Shown piece after piece: positions 1 to 8,664 of a stretch of DNA of 64,000 nucleotides. Position 1 is the first letter of the stretch. Each line of letters begins with the position of its first letter. The notes beneath the pieces were generated by a model. It had not been told where the DNA came from. It ran no database searches and worked only from the letters and a program-made list of their open reading frames with translations. The translations under genes were made by a program, and so were the position numbers. Source of the DNA: a bacterium (GTDB taxonomy: Bacteria > Bacteroidota > Ignavibacteria > Kapaibacteriales > UBA7675); the NCBI GenBank assembly GCA_030430495.1, contig JAUIKM010000001.1:62001-126000 (forward strand). Direction: 5' to 3'.

Positions 1-1539
1 GACGTGGCCGACCCGCTGCTGACACCGGAAGTTTCCGACTGGTTGTACCTGAAGATTTACAGCTCCAACGACTGTGAGTTGAATGACTCTATCTATGTGA
101 TTGTCAATGACTTACCGACGGTCGACGCCGGGCCGGACCTCGCCGTGTGTCGCGGTCTGAGCGTCCAGCTGCAGGCCACCGGCACACAGGGAGACTATCG
201 CTGGTCGCCGACGGCCGGCCTGGACGATCCGACGCTGTTGCAGCCGAATGCACGACCGGATGCGACGACCGAATACACGCTGACAATTACCTCGCCTGAA
301 GGCTGTGTCAGCAGCGACAACGTGACCGTGAGCGTCAACGAGTCCGGCATGCTGGACGTGGGCGAAAACGTGGCCATCTGCCTGGGCGACGCAACTCAAC
401 TGCGCGCCGAGGGCGGCGTCGGCGAATACAGCTGGGAGCCGACGGAGGGTCTCGACGATAGTAACTCCGCTACGCCGACGGCTTCGCCGGAAGTGACGAC
501 GACTTATCGCGTGACTCATACAACGCCGCAGGGCTGCATCAGCTCCGACGAAGTCGTGGTCACCGTGAATGCACTTCCGGACCTGGACACCGGCCCGGAC
601 CTGGAAACATGCCGTCGTTCGCCGGTGACACTGCACGCCGAAAGCGCGGCCGAAGGCGCGATTATCACCTGGACGCCGAACATGTGGCTGGACCGCGCGG
701 ACGGCCCGACGGTGGAGGCGACGCCGGACGAAACGACCGTTTATACGGCGCATGTGATTGATGCCAACGGTTGCGAGTTCTCTTCCGAAGTCGTCGTCAA
801 TGTGATTCCGGCGGAAGACCTGGAGTTTGCTCTGGAGGCCCGGGGAGCGGAAAACCTCCTGCCGGGCGACAATTTCGTTCTCAACGTGCTGGCAAAAAGC
901 CCCGATCTGGCCGCCGGCGACGTGCGCGAGTTCCGCCTTGTGATTAAATACACGCCCAAAATCATGAAACCGCAGATCAATTCGATTGCCTATTCCGCCG
1001 GGCTGGCGGGCTGGACGCTGAGCGAACAAAACATACGCGAAACGGGCCAACTGATTCTGGAGGGCAGCGGCAATACGGCCATGCGCGACGAACTGATTGC
1101 CACGATTGAATTCGAGGTCTATCTGCCCGATTCGGAGGAACTGATCCGCACGATCGACTTCGACGAGGCCAATTCGTCCATTCCGAGCACATGCATAACG
1201 CCGCGTTTCAGCGGGACAACGGTGCGTTTCTCGCCGATCTGCCTGACGGTGGCGCGCGACCTGTTTTCCACGGGCGTGACCTTCGGGATGTCCAATCCGT
1301 CGCCCAACCCTGCCACACACGCTGTCGACATCAGCTTTTCAGTGGGATTTGACGTCGTGACAACCGTCGAGGTATTTAACATTCTCGGCGAACGCGTAGG
1401 TGTTCTGGTTGATGAACGGCTGACGGCGGGCGAGTATTCACGCAGCTTCGACGTAAGCGAACTGGGCGCCGGCAACTTTTTTGTCCGCATGCAGTCCGGT
1501 CCCTACGTGGACGTTCAGCGCCTGATACTGACGCGCTGA
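1..1539 (+). CDS. T9SS-secreted multidomain protein, 3' part only (PKD-like repeats, cohesin-like domain, sorting domain)
   Basis: The frame is open from the first base, so the start lies upstream; about 512 residues are visible. The fragment begins inside a PKD-like unit that aligns with the third unit of the next gene. Three complete PKD-like units follow (about residues 39-270), each with the pattern 'DAGPD..C....QL.A....Y.W.P..GLDD' and ending in a 'GC' strand. A cohesin-like beta-sandwich occupies about 270-410 ('NLLPGDNF.L.V', 'F.L.IKYTPKIMKP'). The last 80 residues are a classic T9SS type A sorting domain ('SPNPATHAVDISFSV', 'VEVFNILGERV', 'LGAGNFFVRM'). The product should be exported by the Sec system, then carried across the outer membrane by T9SS and anchored at the surface or released. 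A strong terminator follows at once. It is a close paralog of the downstream gene, so a von Willebrand domain in the missing N-terminus is likely but unseen. Confidence 0.9.
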   Translation, partial: DVADPLLTPEVSDWLYLKIYSSNDCELNDSIYVIVNDLPTVDAGPDLAVCRGLSVQLQATGTQGDYRWSPTAGLDDPTLLQPNARPDATTEYTLTITSPEGCVSSDNVTVSVNESGMLDVGENVAICLGDATQLRAEGGVGEYSWEPTEGLDDSNSATPTASPEVTTTYRVTHTTPQGCISSDEVVVTVNALPDLDTGPDLETCRRSPVTLHAESAAEGAIITWTPNMWLDRADGPTVEATPDETTVYTAHVIDANGCEFSSEVVVNVIPAEDLEFALEARGAENLLPGDNFVLNVLAKSPDLAAGDVREFRLVIKYTPKIMKPQINSIAYSAGLAGWTLSEQNIRETGQLILEGSGNTAMRDELIATIEFEVYLPDSEELIRTIDFDEANSSIPSTCITPRFSGTTVRFSPICLTVARDLFSTGVTFGMSNPSPNPATHAVDISFSVGFDVVTTVEVFNILGERVGVLVDERLTAGEYSRSFDVSELGAGNFFVRMQSGPYVDVQRLILTR

Positions 1540-1577
1540 CGCATCTGCGTTTGACAACAACTGTACCGATGTACACT

Positions 1578-1613
1578 TAGCCGGGATGACGCGTTTGTCC
1601 CGGCTATTTTTTT
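1578..1613 (+). terminator. Rho-independent terminator
   Basis: A perfect 9-bp stem (TAGCCGGGA at 1578-1586 with TCCCGGCTA at 1598-1606) encloses an 11-nt loop and is followed by seven T residues. It lies 38 bp after the stop codon of the first gene and separates it from the next one. The distal arm is echoed by two further copies of CCCGGCTATT at 16-bp spacing (1615-1624 and 1631-1640). Confidence 0.92.
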
Positions 1614-1640
1614 GCCCGGCTATTCTCTTGCCCGGCTATT

Positions 1641-1717
1641 CTCTTGTTTGTCACGCAACGCGAAGCCGCGAGACTGTCCCGGGGACGCGACGCGGAAAAC
1701 CGCGTGACGAACAAGAG
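1641..1717. repeat. Intergenic inverted-repeat element, copy A
   Basis: The element is bounded by 16-bp arms, CTCTTGTTTGTCACGC (1641-1656) and GCGTGACGAACAAGAG (1702-1717), complementary at 15 of 16 positions with the exception a T/G pair. The interior carries GAGACTGTCCCG, shared with the copy near 15700, and a nested stem (ACGCGG, AAAA loop, CCGCGT). The same arms recur at 11218-11312 and, with changes on both sides, at 62904-62989. The rest of this gap (1718-1920) shows only the ribosome-binding region of the next gene. The element could be a small non-autonomous mobile repeat or a structured RNA. Confidence 0.75.
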
Positions 1718-1920
1718 GGATTTGCTGAAAAGCGCGCGAAGCGCAAGCGTGGATTTTTTCAGAGCTGCGTCGGTGCGAAGTCCACGAAGATAAGTTCTGA
1801 AACGTGCTTAACGGTTGACCCCGCGACGATGCGGCAAAGAGGCGGGTTTTGCGCAGAGGTGACAGTGAGAATGCAAGGGTGTCACTTTGAGATCCAAAGA
1901 AAAGCGAAAGTGGGGACAGG

Positions 1921-4900
1921 ATGAAATTTTGGTCCGGTTTATTGGCGGGATGCCTGTTGTGCGGAATGGGTGCACTTAACCTCCGCGGGCAGTCATTTGC
2001 GCTGGATTCGGTCGACGTCTCGGCTTACCCGGAGATCACAGCCACCTTTCAGATCGTCGACGCCGACGGCAAAGCTCAGTCAAACATTCTTCCGGGCGAT
2101 TTCACGGTTATTGACAACGGCGTGCGCATTGACGAAGTGGACATTGCGATTGAATGCGACGTGGAAACGGAGCTGGATGCGATATGCGGCATGCTGGCGC
2201 TGGACAACAGCGCTTCGATGGATTCGCGCATGCGCAATCCGCTGCTTGGCACCAAGCTCGATTTTGTTAAAGCCGCCGCATTGGAGTTTATCGACAACCT
2301 CGACGACAACGGGCGCTGGAACGTCGGCGCCATGCGATTCAGCGATACGATAAAAATTCTGCAGATGCCGGACAACAACCGGGCCATTCTGCGCAGCGAT
2401 ATTCTTCCGATCCGGGTGTCGGACGGCATTGGAACGCTGTTTGAAGACGCGTTGCTGGACCCTGAACAAGGTGCGTTCTTTGCGCTGCAACGCGGCTGCT
2501 CGGGCGGCAGGAATGGTAAGAAGTTCCTCGTTTTTATCACGGACGGCGGGCCGCGTCCCACGCCGGACGGGCGTTCGGGCGATATCGATCCGGACAGGGT
2601 GCTGCAGTATTTTCTGCCGGACATTACGGTCTATGCCATCACCATCGACAACCCGGTGGATGAACAGCTGGAGATTGTCTGCCGAAAAACCGGCGGACTG
2701 GTGTTTGAAAACGTGGCGACGCTGGACGCCATCCGCGATTTGTTTAACCTGATACGAATACGCGAGCAGCGCACGGTCAACTGCCGCATCACCTGGAAAG
2801 CGCCTTTTACCTGCGACTACCAAACCAACCGCCGGTATTCCGTTCGATACCTTCCATACGACATTGTTAACAGCGGGAGTTACACGGCTCCCGACGAAGG
2901 CGATCCGCCGACGGTTGACGCCGGCGATGATCGCACGGTGTGTCCCGGCGGGCAGACGCAGTTGAGTGCTATTGGTTCTGCGGGGACCTACAAGTGGACG
3001 CCGGCGGACGGGCTGGACAACCCCGATGTGCCGAATCCGGTGTTCAGCGCCGGGAGCGCAGAGGCGGTCTATCGCTACACGGTAACCGTGACGGATGCCA
3101 ACGGCTGCACGGCCGGCGACCAGGTTACCGTGAGAGTCGGCCGCGTGGACATCGATATTATTGAGGACCGCATCGACATCTGCATCGGCGAATCGGTGAC
3201 GCTGGAGATCGACGACACGGGCGGCAATATTCTGTGGAGTCCGGCGGAGGGATTGAGCAATGTCAACTCGCCTTTTCCGGTTGCGACGCCGCAGCGGGAC
3301 ACCTGGTACAAATGCCGATTGACATCCGGGAAATGTGAAGCAGTTGATTCGGTGTTTATCCGGGTGCACGGCAGCGACCTCAACATCGACCTGGCCGAGC
3401 GCGTGTCGATCTGTGAGGGTGAAAGTCTGGTGCTGGATGCGTCGATTGCGGGCGCCGAGCGCATAGAGTGGACGCCCAACGAAGGCATGTTAAACTTCGG
3501 CACGGCCAATCCGCGGCTGGCATCGCCTGAGCCGGGCTGGTACGTGGTACGTGCTTTCAGCAGCAATGAATGCGAGATTCGCGATTCGATTTTTGTCGAA
3601 GTTGAACCGCGCCCGCAGATTGAGCTGGAACCCGAAGTCGCCATTTGCGCCGGTCACAGTGTGCGGCTGGACGCGGCAAGCACGCCGGGCACGTACCAGT
3701 GGACGCCGGCGACCGGGCTGGACGATGCGACGAGTCTGACGCCGCTGGCCTCACCGGACGAAACAACGCTGTACACGCTGACGGTCACGTCGCCGGGCGG
3801 CTGTACGGCCTCCAGGTCAATCGAGGTGCGTATTGACGCCGTCGCCACCCTTAATCTGAGCGAAGACCAGGACATCTGTCCGGGCGGCTCGGTCGTTCTG
3901 GCGGCGGAAGCGGGGCAGGGCGAGTACGAATGGACGCCGGGAACGGGCTTAAACAACGCAGGCATTGCGTCGCCGACAGCTTCACCGGAGGTCACCACGA
4001 CCTATACCGTAGTGCATACGTCTCCTGACGGCTGCCGCAGCGAAGGCCGCGTGACGGTGACGGTGAACGATCCGCCGACGATCGACGCGGGACCGGACGT
4101 CGAGGCGTGTCGCCTTGTGCCTGTCGAACTGACGGCGGTGACGCAGAGTGCCGGTGCAAGCGTCAGCTGGGCGCCTGCGGGCGGTCTGAGCAGGACCGAT
4201 GGATCGACCGTGACGGCGACGCCGACGGAAACGACGGTATACCGCGCCACGGTTAGGGACGTCAATGGCTGCGAGAGTTTTGACGAGGTGGAAGTGCGGG
4301 TCCTGCCGGCGGCGGACCTGGAATTTGCGCTCACGGCAAACAACGCGGACAATCTGTTGCCCGGCCAGCGTTTTGAGCTCGATGTTGCCGCGCTGAGCGG
4401 CAATCTGGCGGCCGGAGAAGTCGACGATTTTAAACTGGCGATTCGCTATGACTTTGAAGTCATGAAGCCGCTGATTGACGAAGCAATGTTAAGTCCGTTA
4501 TTGCAAAATGGCTTATCTGTTCAAAACGACGAGCAGGGTACAATTACACTCATCTACGCGGGTGCGGCGCTGAGCGAAGCGTTTATCGCCACGATTCCGT
4601 TTGAAGTCTATCTGCCGACCAGCAATGACCTGGGACGGACGATTTACTTTGACCAGGCAAATTCATCAATTCCGAGCACATGTATCAGTCCGCGCTACAG
4701 CGGCGCTGATGTGCAGTTTTCAGCCGTGTGTTTAACCGTCACTCGCGGTATTCACAGCAGCGGCGTGACGTTTGGATTGTCGACGCCGCGACCGAGCCCG
4801 TCGCGCGAACATGTGGACATCGATTTTGCGGTAGGTTTTGACGTTGCGACGCGCATTGAACTGTTTAACACCCTGGGCGAGCGCGTTTTGGTCGTAGTGG

Positions 4901-5028
4901 ACGAACCGCTGAATGCGGGAGTCCATTCGCGCAATGCGGACCTTTCAGCTCTGAGCGCGGGAACCTATATGCTGCGCATGCAGGCCGGCCCCTTTGCAGA
5001 AAGTGTGCTGCTCCTCGTAGGCGATTAA
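1921..5028 (+). CDS. T9SS-secreted von Willebrand A-domain protein with PKD-like repeats
   Basis: 1035 residues. The ATG at 1921 follows a purine-rich GGGGACAGG and opens a signal peptide of about 23 residues. A von Willebrand factor A domain spans about 75-290 with an intact metal-binding MIDAS: 'LDNSASM' (DxSxS), the threonine of 'GIGTLFEDAL' and the aspartate of 'FITDGG'. Six PKD-like units follow (about 325-790), then a cohesin-like domain (about 795-930; 'NLLPGQRFELDV', 'LAIRYDFEVMKP') and a T9SS sorting domain in the last 85 residues ('RPSPSREHVDIDFAV', 'IELFNTLGERV', 'LSAGTYMLRM'). The expected role is a cell-surface or released adhesin that binds ligands through metal ions. It duplicates the layout of the preceding gene but sits beyond a terminator and a repeat element, so it is probably transcribed separately. 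Its ligand is unknown. Confidence 0.93.
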   Translation: MKFWSGLLAGCLLCGMGALNLRGQSFALDSVDVSAYPEITATFQIVDADGKAQSNILPGDFTVIDNGVRIDEVDIAIECDVETELDAICGMLALDNSASMDSRMRNPLLGTKLDFVKAAALEFIDNLDDNGRWNVGAMRFSDTIKILQMPDNNRAILRSDILPIRVSDGIGTLFEDALLDPEQGAFFALQRGCSGGRNGKKFLVFITDGGPRPTPDGRSGDIDPDRVLQYFLPDITVYAITIDNPVDEQLEIVCRKTGGLVFENVATLDAIRDLFNLIRIREQRTVNCRITWKAPFTCDYQTNRRYSVRYLPYDIVNSGSYTAPDEGDPPTVDAGDDRTVCPGGQTQLSAIGSAGTYKWTPADGLDNPDVPNPVFSAGSAEAVYRYTVTVTDANGCTAGDQVTVRVGRVDIDIIEDRIDICIGESVTLEIDDTGGNILWSPAEGLSNVNSPFPVATPQRDTWYKCRLTSGKCEAVDSVFIRVHGSDLNIDLAERVSICEGESLVLDASIAGAERIEWTPNEGMLNFGTANPRLASPEPGWYVVRAFSSNECEIRDSIFVEVEPRPQIELEPEVAICAGHSVRLDAASTPGTYQWTPATGLDDATSLTPLASPDETTLYTLTVTSPGGCTASRSIEVRIDAVATLNLSEDQDICPGGSVVLAAEAGQGEYEWTPGTGLNNAGIASPTASPEVTTTYTVVHTSPDGCRSEGRVTVTVNDPPTIDAGPDVEACRLVPVELTAVTQSAGASVSWAPAGGLSRTDGSTVTATPTETTVYRATVRDVNGCESFDEVEVRVLPAADLEFALTANNADNLLPGQRFELDVAALSGNLAAGEVDDFKLAIRYDFEVMKPLIDEAMLSPLLQNGLSVQNDEQGTITLIYAGAALSEAFIATIPFEVYLPTSNDLGRTIYFDQANSSIPSTCISPRYSGADVQFSAVCLTVTRGIHSSGVTFGLSTPRPSPSREHVDIDFAVGFDVATRIELFNTLGERVLVVVDEPLNAGVHSRNADLSALSAGTYMLRMQAGPFAESVLLLVGD

Positions 5029-5052
5029 ATCTGCGAGTCAATATCGGCGCAT

Positions 5053-5094
5053 GTGCCGACGCCGAACAACAGGGAGCACCATCGACGTCGGCAC
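5053..5094. terminator. Inverted repeat between convergent genes, possible bidirectional terminator
   Basis: GTGCCGACG (5053-5061) and CGTCGGCAC (5086-5094) form a perfect 9-bp stem with a 24-nt loop, midway between the stops of two convergent genes. There is no T tract on either side, so intrinsic termination is uncertain; it could instead protect the 3' ends of the transcripts. Confidence 0.35.
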
Positions 5095-5128
5095 AGGCCG
5101 GAAAAGTACTGCCTGCGGCGACTCTCTG

Positions 5129-5632
5129 TTAATTAAAGCGATAGTGAGCGCCGAGGCCAATCCAGAGTGTATTGGCGCTGTAGCCCACCACGTCGAAGCC
5201 GGCGAAACCAAGCCCGAGTTCGGCGTTCCAGTAGATGGGCGGCAGCGTCTTCCTGAAATTGCGCCAGTCCCATTCGATCCCGACACCGCCGCCAAATCCC
5301 AAAGCCGTTTCCGTGATGTTAAATGCCGAGTAGCTCCAGGCTCCGACACTGCCATAGACGTAGAGTTCGTATTCTTTTTCTTTGTTAAACCCGTACAGCA
5401 GACGACCTGAATAGGTCTTGAGAATCCCGAAGGGATCGATGATGCCCTGAAGGGAAATATCTCCGTCCAGCCGCATGACACCGCTAATGCCGTTGGACGG
5501 AAAGGTATTCTGAACGCCGAGCCCGAATCTTGGCGGCGGGCTGCCGATGTCCGGTGAATCACACCAGGCCGCCGGCGCGGAGATGAGTCCGCCCAGCAGC
5601 AGGACGACCAACAAAACATTGATTTTTAACAT
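5129..5632 (-). CDS. Small outer-membrane beta-barrel-like protein
   Basis: 167 residues if translation starts at the ATG at 5632. An upstream in-frame ATG at 5695 would add 21 hydrophilic, cysteine-containing residues before the signal peptide. The inner start is preferred because AGGGA lies about 8 bases before it and the product then begins with a typical signal peptide ('MLKINVLLVVLLLGGLISA'). The mature part alternates short amphipathic, aromatic-rich strands ('GRLLYGFNKEKEYELYVYG', 'GFGGGVGIEWDWRNF', 'TLWIGLGAHYRFN') and ends with the aromatic-rich strand typical of outer-membrane barrels. About eight strands seem possible. No specific family is recognised, so transport, structural or adhesive roles cannot be separated. 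It is transcribed towards the von Willebrand gene. Confidence 0.75.
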   Translation of the reverse strand: MLKINVLLVVLLLGGLISAPAAWCDSPDIGSPPPRFGLGVQNTFPSNGISGVMRLDGDISLQGIIDPFGILKTYSGRLLYGFNKEKEYELYVYGSVGAWSYSAFNITETALGFGGGVGIEWDWRNFRKTLPPIYWNAELGLGFAGFDVVGYSANTLWIGLGAHYRFN

Positions 5633-6142
5633 GTTGTCAATTCCCTGAGTTTGTTTTTGCGTGCAGGCACACAGGTCGCGTGGTATTTTATTCATCTTGT
5701 CGGCTGCGCCGGCGTGGCCTGCAATTGTTTGATTTAATGTCTGTGTATTTTTGGATCCTGCCGTAACGCCGCTCTGCGGCAGTGTTGGCCTTAATCAGAA
5801 ATCAGAGCAGGCGGCATTGGCGCTTGAGTCGGCGCGAAATATGTCTGCGTGCAGGTTAACAAATGGAATTCAACAGAATTGTTTTAACTCAGTGGTGAAT
5901 CTACAGCAGGCAACAGGAAAACAACGAACAACAAGAAGGGCATTATTGCCGGGAAATCTGCTGAGAAATCAGGTCGGCAAAAGAACTCTGGCCACAATAA
6001 CTCGGGATTACTCGGGCATGGAAATTTCAACACAGGCGGCGATGATGCGCTTGTTTAGCGGGAAATTAGCTCACCGAGGGCGCTGACGGGTCGGTTGCGA
6101 CGGCTTGTGATTTCTGGAACAAAAAATTACCGAATATTACAT
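5633..6142. other. Intergenic region without a supported gene
   Basis: About 510 bp between two minus-strand genes. It must hold the promoter of the barrel gene, but I could not identify a convincing one. A plus-strand open frame at 5751-6086 has no signal, no family resemblance and unlikely composition. No tRNA, terminator or repeat was recognised. Confidence 0.5.
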
Positions 6143-6736
6143 TCAACGCTCGTTCAGACCTTTGCCTTCCATGATCATCGGCATGCATTTGTCGATGCGC
6201 GCTTCGCGCGTTTTAACCTGTTTGGCGCCGGCAAAGTGGAGCAGGTAGGCGCGTTGGCGGCCGGGCGTCAAGGCTTCAAACGCGTGCTGCAGCGCCGGCA
6301 TGTCGTCCAGGCGGCGCTGGAATTCAGCCGGCACGTCGAATGCCGACGTGTCTTTTAACTCGACTTTCAGGCCCGCTTTCTCGATCTCGATGGCTTCAAA
6401 AACATATGCTTTGATGTTTGCGGCTTGCGCTTCTATCTCGGCGACGCGTGTGAATCGGATCTGGCGGGCCGACTGGACGTTTTTGGTTTGTTGGATTAAG
6501 ATTCCGGCCGGGTCTTTCAGCAGTACACCTTTGTGAAAAAGTAGCGCGCAGTAGTCCTTGAATCCATGCATCAACACGACATTGCTGTCCTGATAAGTAT
6601 AACAGGGATGTCCCCATTTAAACGCTTCCGCCAGCGGGCATTCGCGCAGCAGGGCGCGGAGTGTTGTGAATTCCGCCTGCCATCGTTCGGCGCGTTCCAG
6701 ATACTTTTCGACTTTGGGATTTGCGGGGGAGATCAT
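6143..6736 (-). CDS. YdeI/OmpD-associated family protein (DUF1801-like)
   Basis: 197 residues from the ATG at 6736. An in-frame ATG at 6784 would add 16 residues, but family members begin close to 'NPKVEKYLERAERWQ.EF..L', which supports the inner start. The N-terminal part has the family's 'EAFKWGHPCYTYQDSNVVLMHGFKDYCALLFHKGVLLKD' stretch (about 40-80), an alpha/beta fold shared with DUF1801 proteins. The C-terminal third is the helical YdeI region ('LTPGRQRAYLLHFAGAKQVKTREARIDKC', about 160-190). The family is common in Bacteroidota, cytoplasmic and without an assigned reaction; the E. coli member has been linked to stress or antimicrobial-peptide resistance. It appears monocistronic and is divergent from the desaturase gene. 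Confidence 0.85.
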   Translation of the reverse strand: MISPANPKVEKYLERAERWQAEFTTLRALLRECPLAEAFKWGHPCYTYQDSNVVLMHGFKDYCALLFHKGVLLKDPAGILIQQTKNVQSARQIRFTRVAEIEAQAANIKAYVFEAIEIEKAGLKVELKDTSAFDVPAEFQRRLDDMPALQHAFEALTPGRQRAYLLHFAGAKQVKTREARIDKCMPMIMEGKGLNER

Positions 6737-7523
6737 GATTGACGTCTTGTCAAAATGATGGATTGAGGATGTAGAATTTTGCACACTACGTAAAATTACG
6801 CAGAAGCTGTAAGCCCCAAGGTTTAGCAGCTCAAAGGTGAAAATGCGAAAATTGTTTTGCTTGTCACACCACGCCAGGCGCTCAAGGCGGATTCAACTGC
6901 CGTTCCCGTCCGCGGCATTGCGTCAGATAGCCGCGAACCGCCGGCATTCGGCGGAGCTGGAATTGCAACGGCCATTGCGAACGGAATCGCGAACTTTTCA
7001 CCAGTATGCAACTGCGAGATGAAGCGGCCGCCAATTCGCGTGCTTTGCGCGACCTCTTCCCGCAGTCCCGGCTCCCGCCTGCACGACGCGCGATGCACTC
7101 GACCCGCTTCGCTGAACGCCTGGCAGCGTTGTTTTGCGCACTGTCGGCCGCGTTTTACAGATGCAAGAATTTCACCTGAATATTTTGGCGGCGCACTTCA
7201 CACGCCGCCGAGCGAGAATTTTCAGCAAACAAACTTTGAACCGCAGGGCTTGACGCTTCAATCCCGTTGGCAAACAGGGGAAAAAGCAAGCCGCCGAACG
7301 AGAGTGAAGGAGGCGAAGCGTCTTGTCGGGAAAGGCGCAGCGGCCAAACCACGGGCCGTAAAGAAAACACGCCGAGAGTAGTGTGCTTGTCGTCTTCGTG
7401 CAGAACCGGTATATTGGATGCTTGCGGCGACTGACGGGGCAACGAGGGAAGTCCGACGCCGCCAGGCTAACTACGCGGCCGGCCCGACGCGCCGCCAACA
7501 AAAAAACACTGGAAAAGACGAGT
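6737..7523. other. Long divergent intergenic region with a partial repeat element
   Basis: Roughly 790 bp between divergent genes, so promoters for both are expected here. Open frames on both strands are arginine/proline-rich and show no domain, signal peptide or plausible start. The only structure I can support is the repeat tail at about 7260-7325. A weak match to the left arm (TTTTGCTTGTCAC near 6853) lies 400 bp earlier and may be chance. Confidence 0.5.
7260..7325 (+). repeat. Partial copy of the intergenic repeat (tail segment D)
   Basis: The segment contains CAAACAGGGGAAAAAGCAAG followed by CCG, then GAACGAGAGTGAAGGAGG and GCGAAGCG. It matches in order the tail of copy B (AAAAAGCAAGCCGG, GGAGG, GGCGAAGCG at 11313-11360) and copy C (AAAGAGCAAGCCGG, GGGCGAAGCG at 62990-63022). 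The left arm of the element is missing or unrecognisable. Confidence 0.6.
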
Positions 7524-8438
7524 ATGCTGAGATACAAAGCAGATGTGCGCACCGTGGCATTCATGACAGTAACCACGCTGCTGCTGGTAGTGCTGTGGAC
7601 CTGGGGTTTTGAATTGAGCAAGCCGCTCTTTGCCGTGCTGTTCGCCTGGCAGCTGCTGATGGCGGTGGTCGTGGCCGTAATGGTGCACAACCACCAGCAC
7701 CTGCCGATGTGGAAGAAAAAGTGGCTGAACGTGCTGACGGACAACTGGCTGACCGTTTTTTATGGATTCCCGATTTTTGGCTGGATTCCGACGCACAACA
7801 GCAACCACCACGTGTACATCAACAAAGATCCGGACTACACCAAAACCTGGCGTTACTCGGAAAAAAACAACCTGGTGACGCTGCTGACCTATCCTTCGAT
7901 CAGCGGTTATTTCCAGCAGAAAGTGATCTCCAAATACGTCAAGGAACTGTGGCATAAAAACCGCAAGAAGTTCTGGATGCACGCGCTGCAAATAGGCACG
8001 TTGGTGGTGTGGACGGTCGGCGCGCTGCTGATCGACTGGCAAAAAGCGCTGGTGTTTGTGGTGATCCCGCAGCAGGTCTCGCTCTTTACCGTCCTGATTT
8101 TCAACTACCTGCAGCACGTGCACGCGGACGAAGAGTCGAAGTACAACAGCTCGCGCAACTTCACGGGCAAGCTGCTGAACTTTATCCTGATCAACAACGG
8201 CCTGCACACTGCGCACCACGTGGCGCCGGGTGTGCACTGGAGCAAACTGCCGGAGCTGCACGCCAAGCTGGAAGAAAAGATCGACCCGACGCTGAATGAG
8301 AAGCGCTTCGGCTGGTATCTGTTCCGCACCTACGTGCTGGCAATTTTTGTGCCGAAGATGCGCGCGACGAATATGCGAATGGAGCGGATGAAGAGAGTGG
8401 AGGCGCAGCAGCGCGAGGAAGCCGGCGCGGCGGTGTGA
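7524..8438 (+). CDS. Membrane fatty-acid desaturase-like protein
   Basis: 304 residues from the ATG at 7524, preceded by GGAAAAG; longer in-frame starts upstream run through repeat sequence and are unlikely. The histidine boxes of di-iron membrane desaturases and hydroxylases are all present: 'HNHQH' at 55-59, 'HNSNHH' at 91-96, 'LQHVH' around 198-200 and 'HTAHH' at 228-232, with a further His at 238. Hydrophobic segments at about 11-28, 36-54, 155-172 and 175-195 fit a four-helix inner-membrane enzyme with the boxes on the cytoplasmic side. The predicted reaction is oxygen-dependent desaturation or hydroxylation of an acyl chain; substrate and regiospecificity cannot be read. The C-terminal 30 residues are charged and probably soluble. 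A terminator follows 40 bp after the stop, so it appears monocistronic. Confidence 0.88.
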   Translation: MLRYKADVRTVAFMTVTTLLLVVLWTWGFELSKPLFAVLFAWQLLMAVVVAVMVHNHQHLPMWKKKWLNVLTDNWLTVFYGFPIFGWIPTHNSNHHVYINKDPDYTKTWRYSEKNNLVTLLTYPSISGYFQQKVISKYVKELWHKNRKKFWMHALQIGTLVVWTVGALLIDWQKALVFVVIPQQVSLFTVLIFNYLQHVHADEESKYNSSRNFTGKLLNFILINNGLHTAHHVAPGVHWSKLPELHAKLEEKIDPTLNEKRFGWYLFRTYVLAIFVPKMRATNMRMERMKRVEAQQREEAGAAV

Positions 8439-8478
8439 GGCGCGCCCCGTTTTACGGTTCAACCATGATTGATTCACG

Positions 8479-8507
8479 AACGGCGTCGTTTTACGGCGCC
8501 GTTTTTT
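8479..8507 (+). terminator. Rho-independent terminator after the desaturase gene
   Basis: AACGGCG (8479-8485) pairs perfectly with CGCCGTT (8497-8503) around an 11-nt loop, followed by further T residues. It ends the desaturase transcript and separates it from the protease operon. Confidence 0.88.
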
Positions 8508-8664
8508 GTTGCGGACCTAAAAACGCAACCACTGCGCATGCCGCCCGTAGCTTGCTCGTCGTGAGTCTTCAGGACCCTGTGCGGCAGCTGCGCAGACAGT
8601 CCGCGGAGCCACCGCCGGCCGACCTTGCGCCGGACGCTTTTCAACTCAACAACACGGGTATCAC

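Noticed and set aside
1586-1924. Plus-strand open frame of 112 codons before the vWA gene
   Set aside because: It begins inside the loop-side of the terminator stem, runs through the inverted-repeat element and has arginine/lysine-rich, non-protein-like composition.
5751-6086. Plus-strand open frame of 111 codons in an intergenic region
   Set aside because: No signal, domain, ribosome-binding site or resemblance to any family that I recognise.
6857-7381. Plus-strand open frame of 174 codons
   Set aside because: It crosses the repeat tail at 7260-7325 and its product is low-complexity and proline/arginine-rich; chance opening in GC-rich DNA is more likely.
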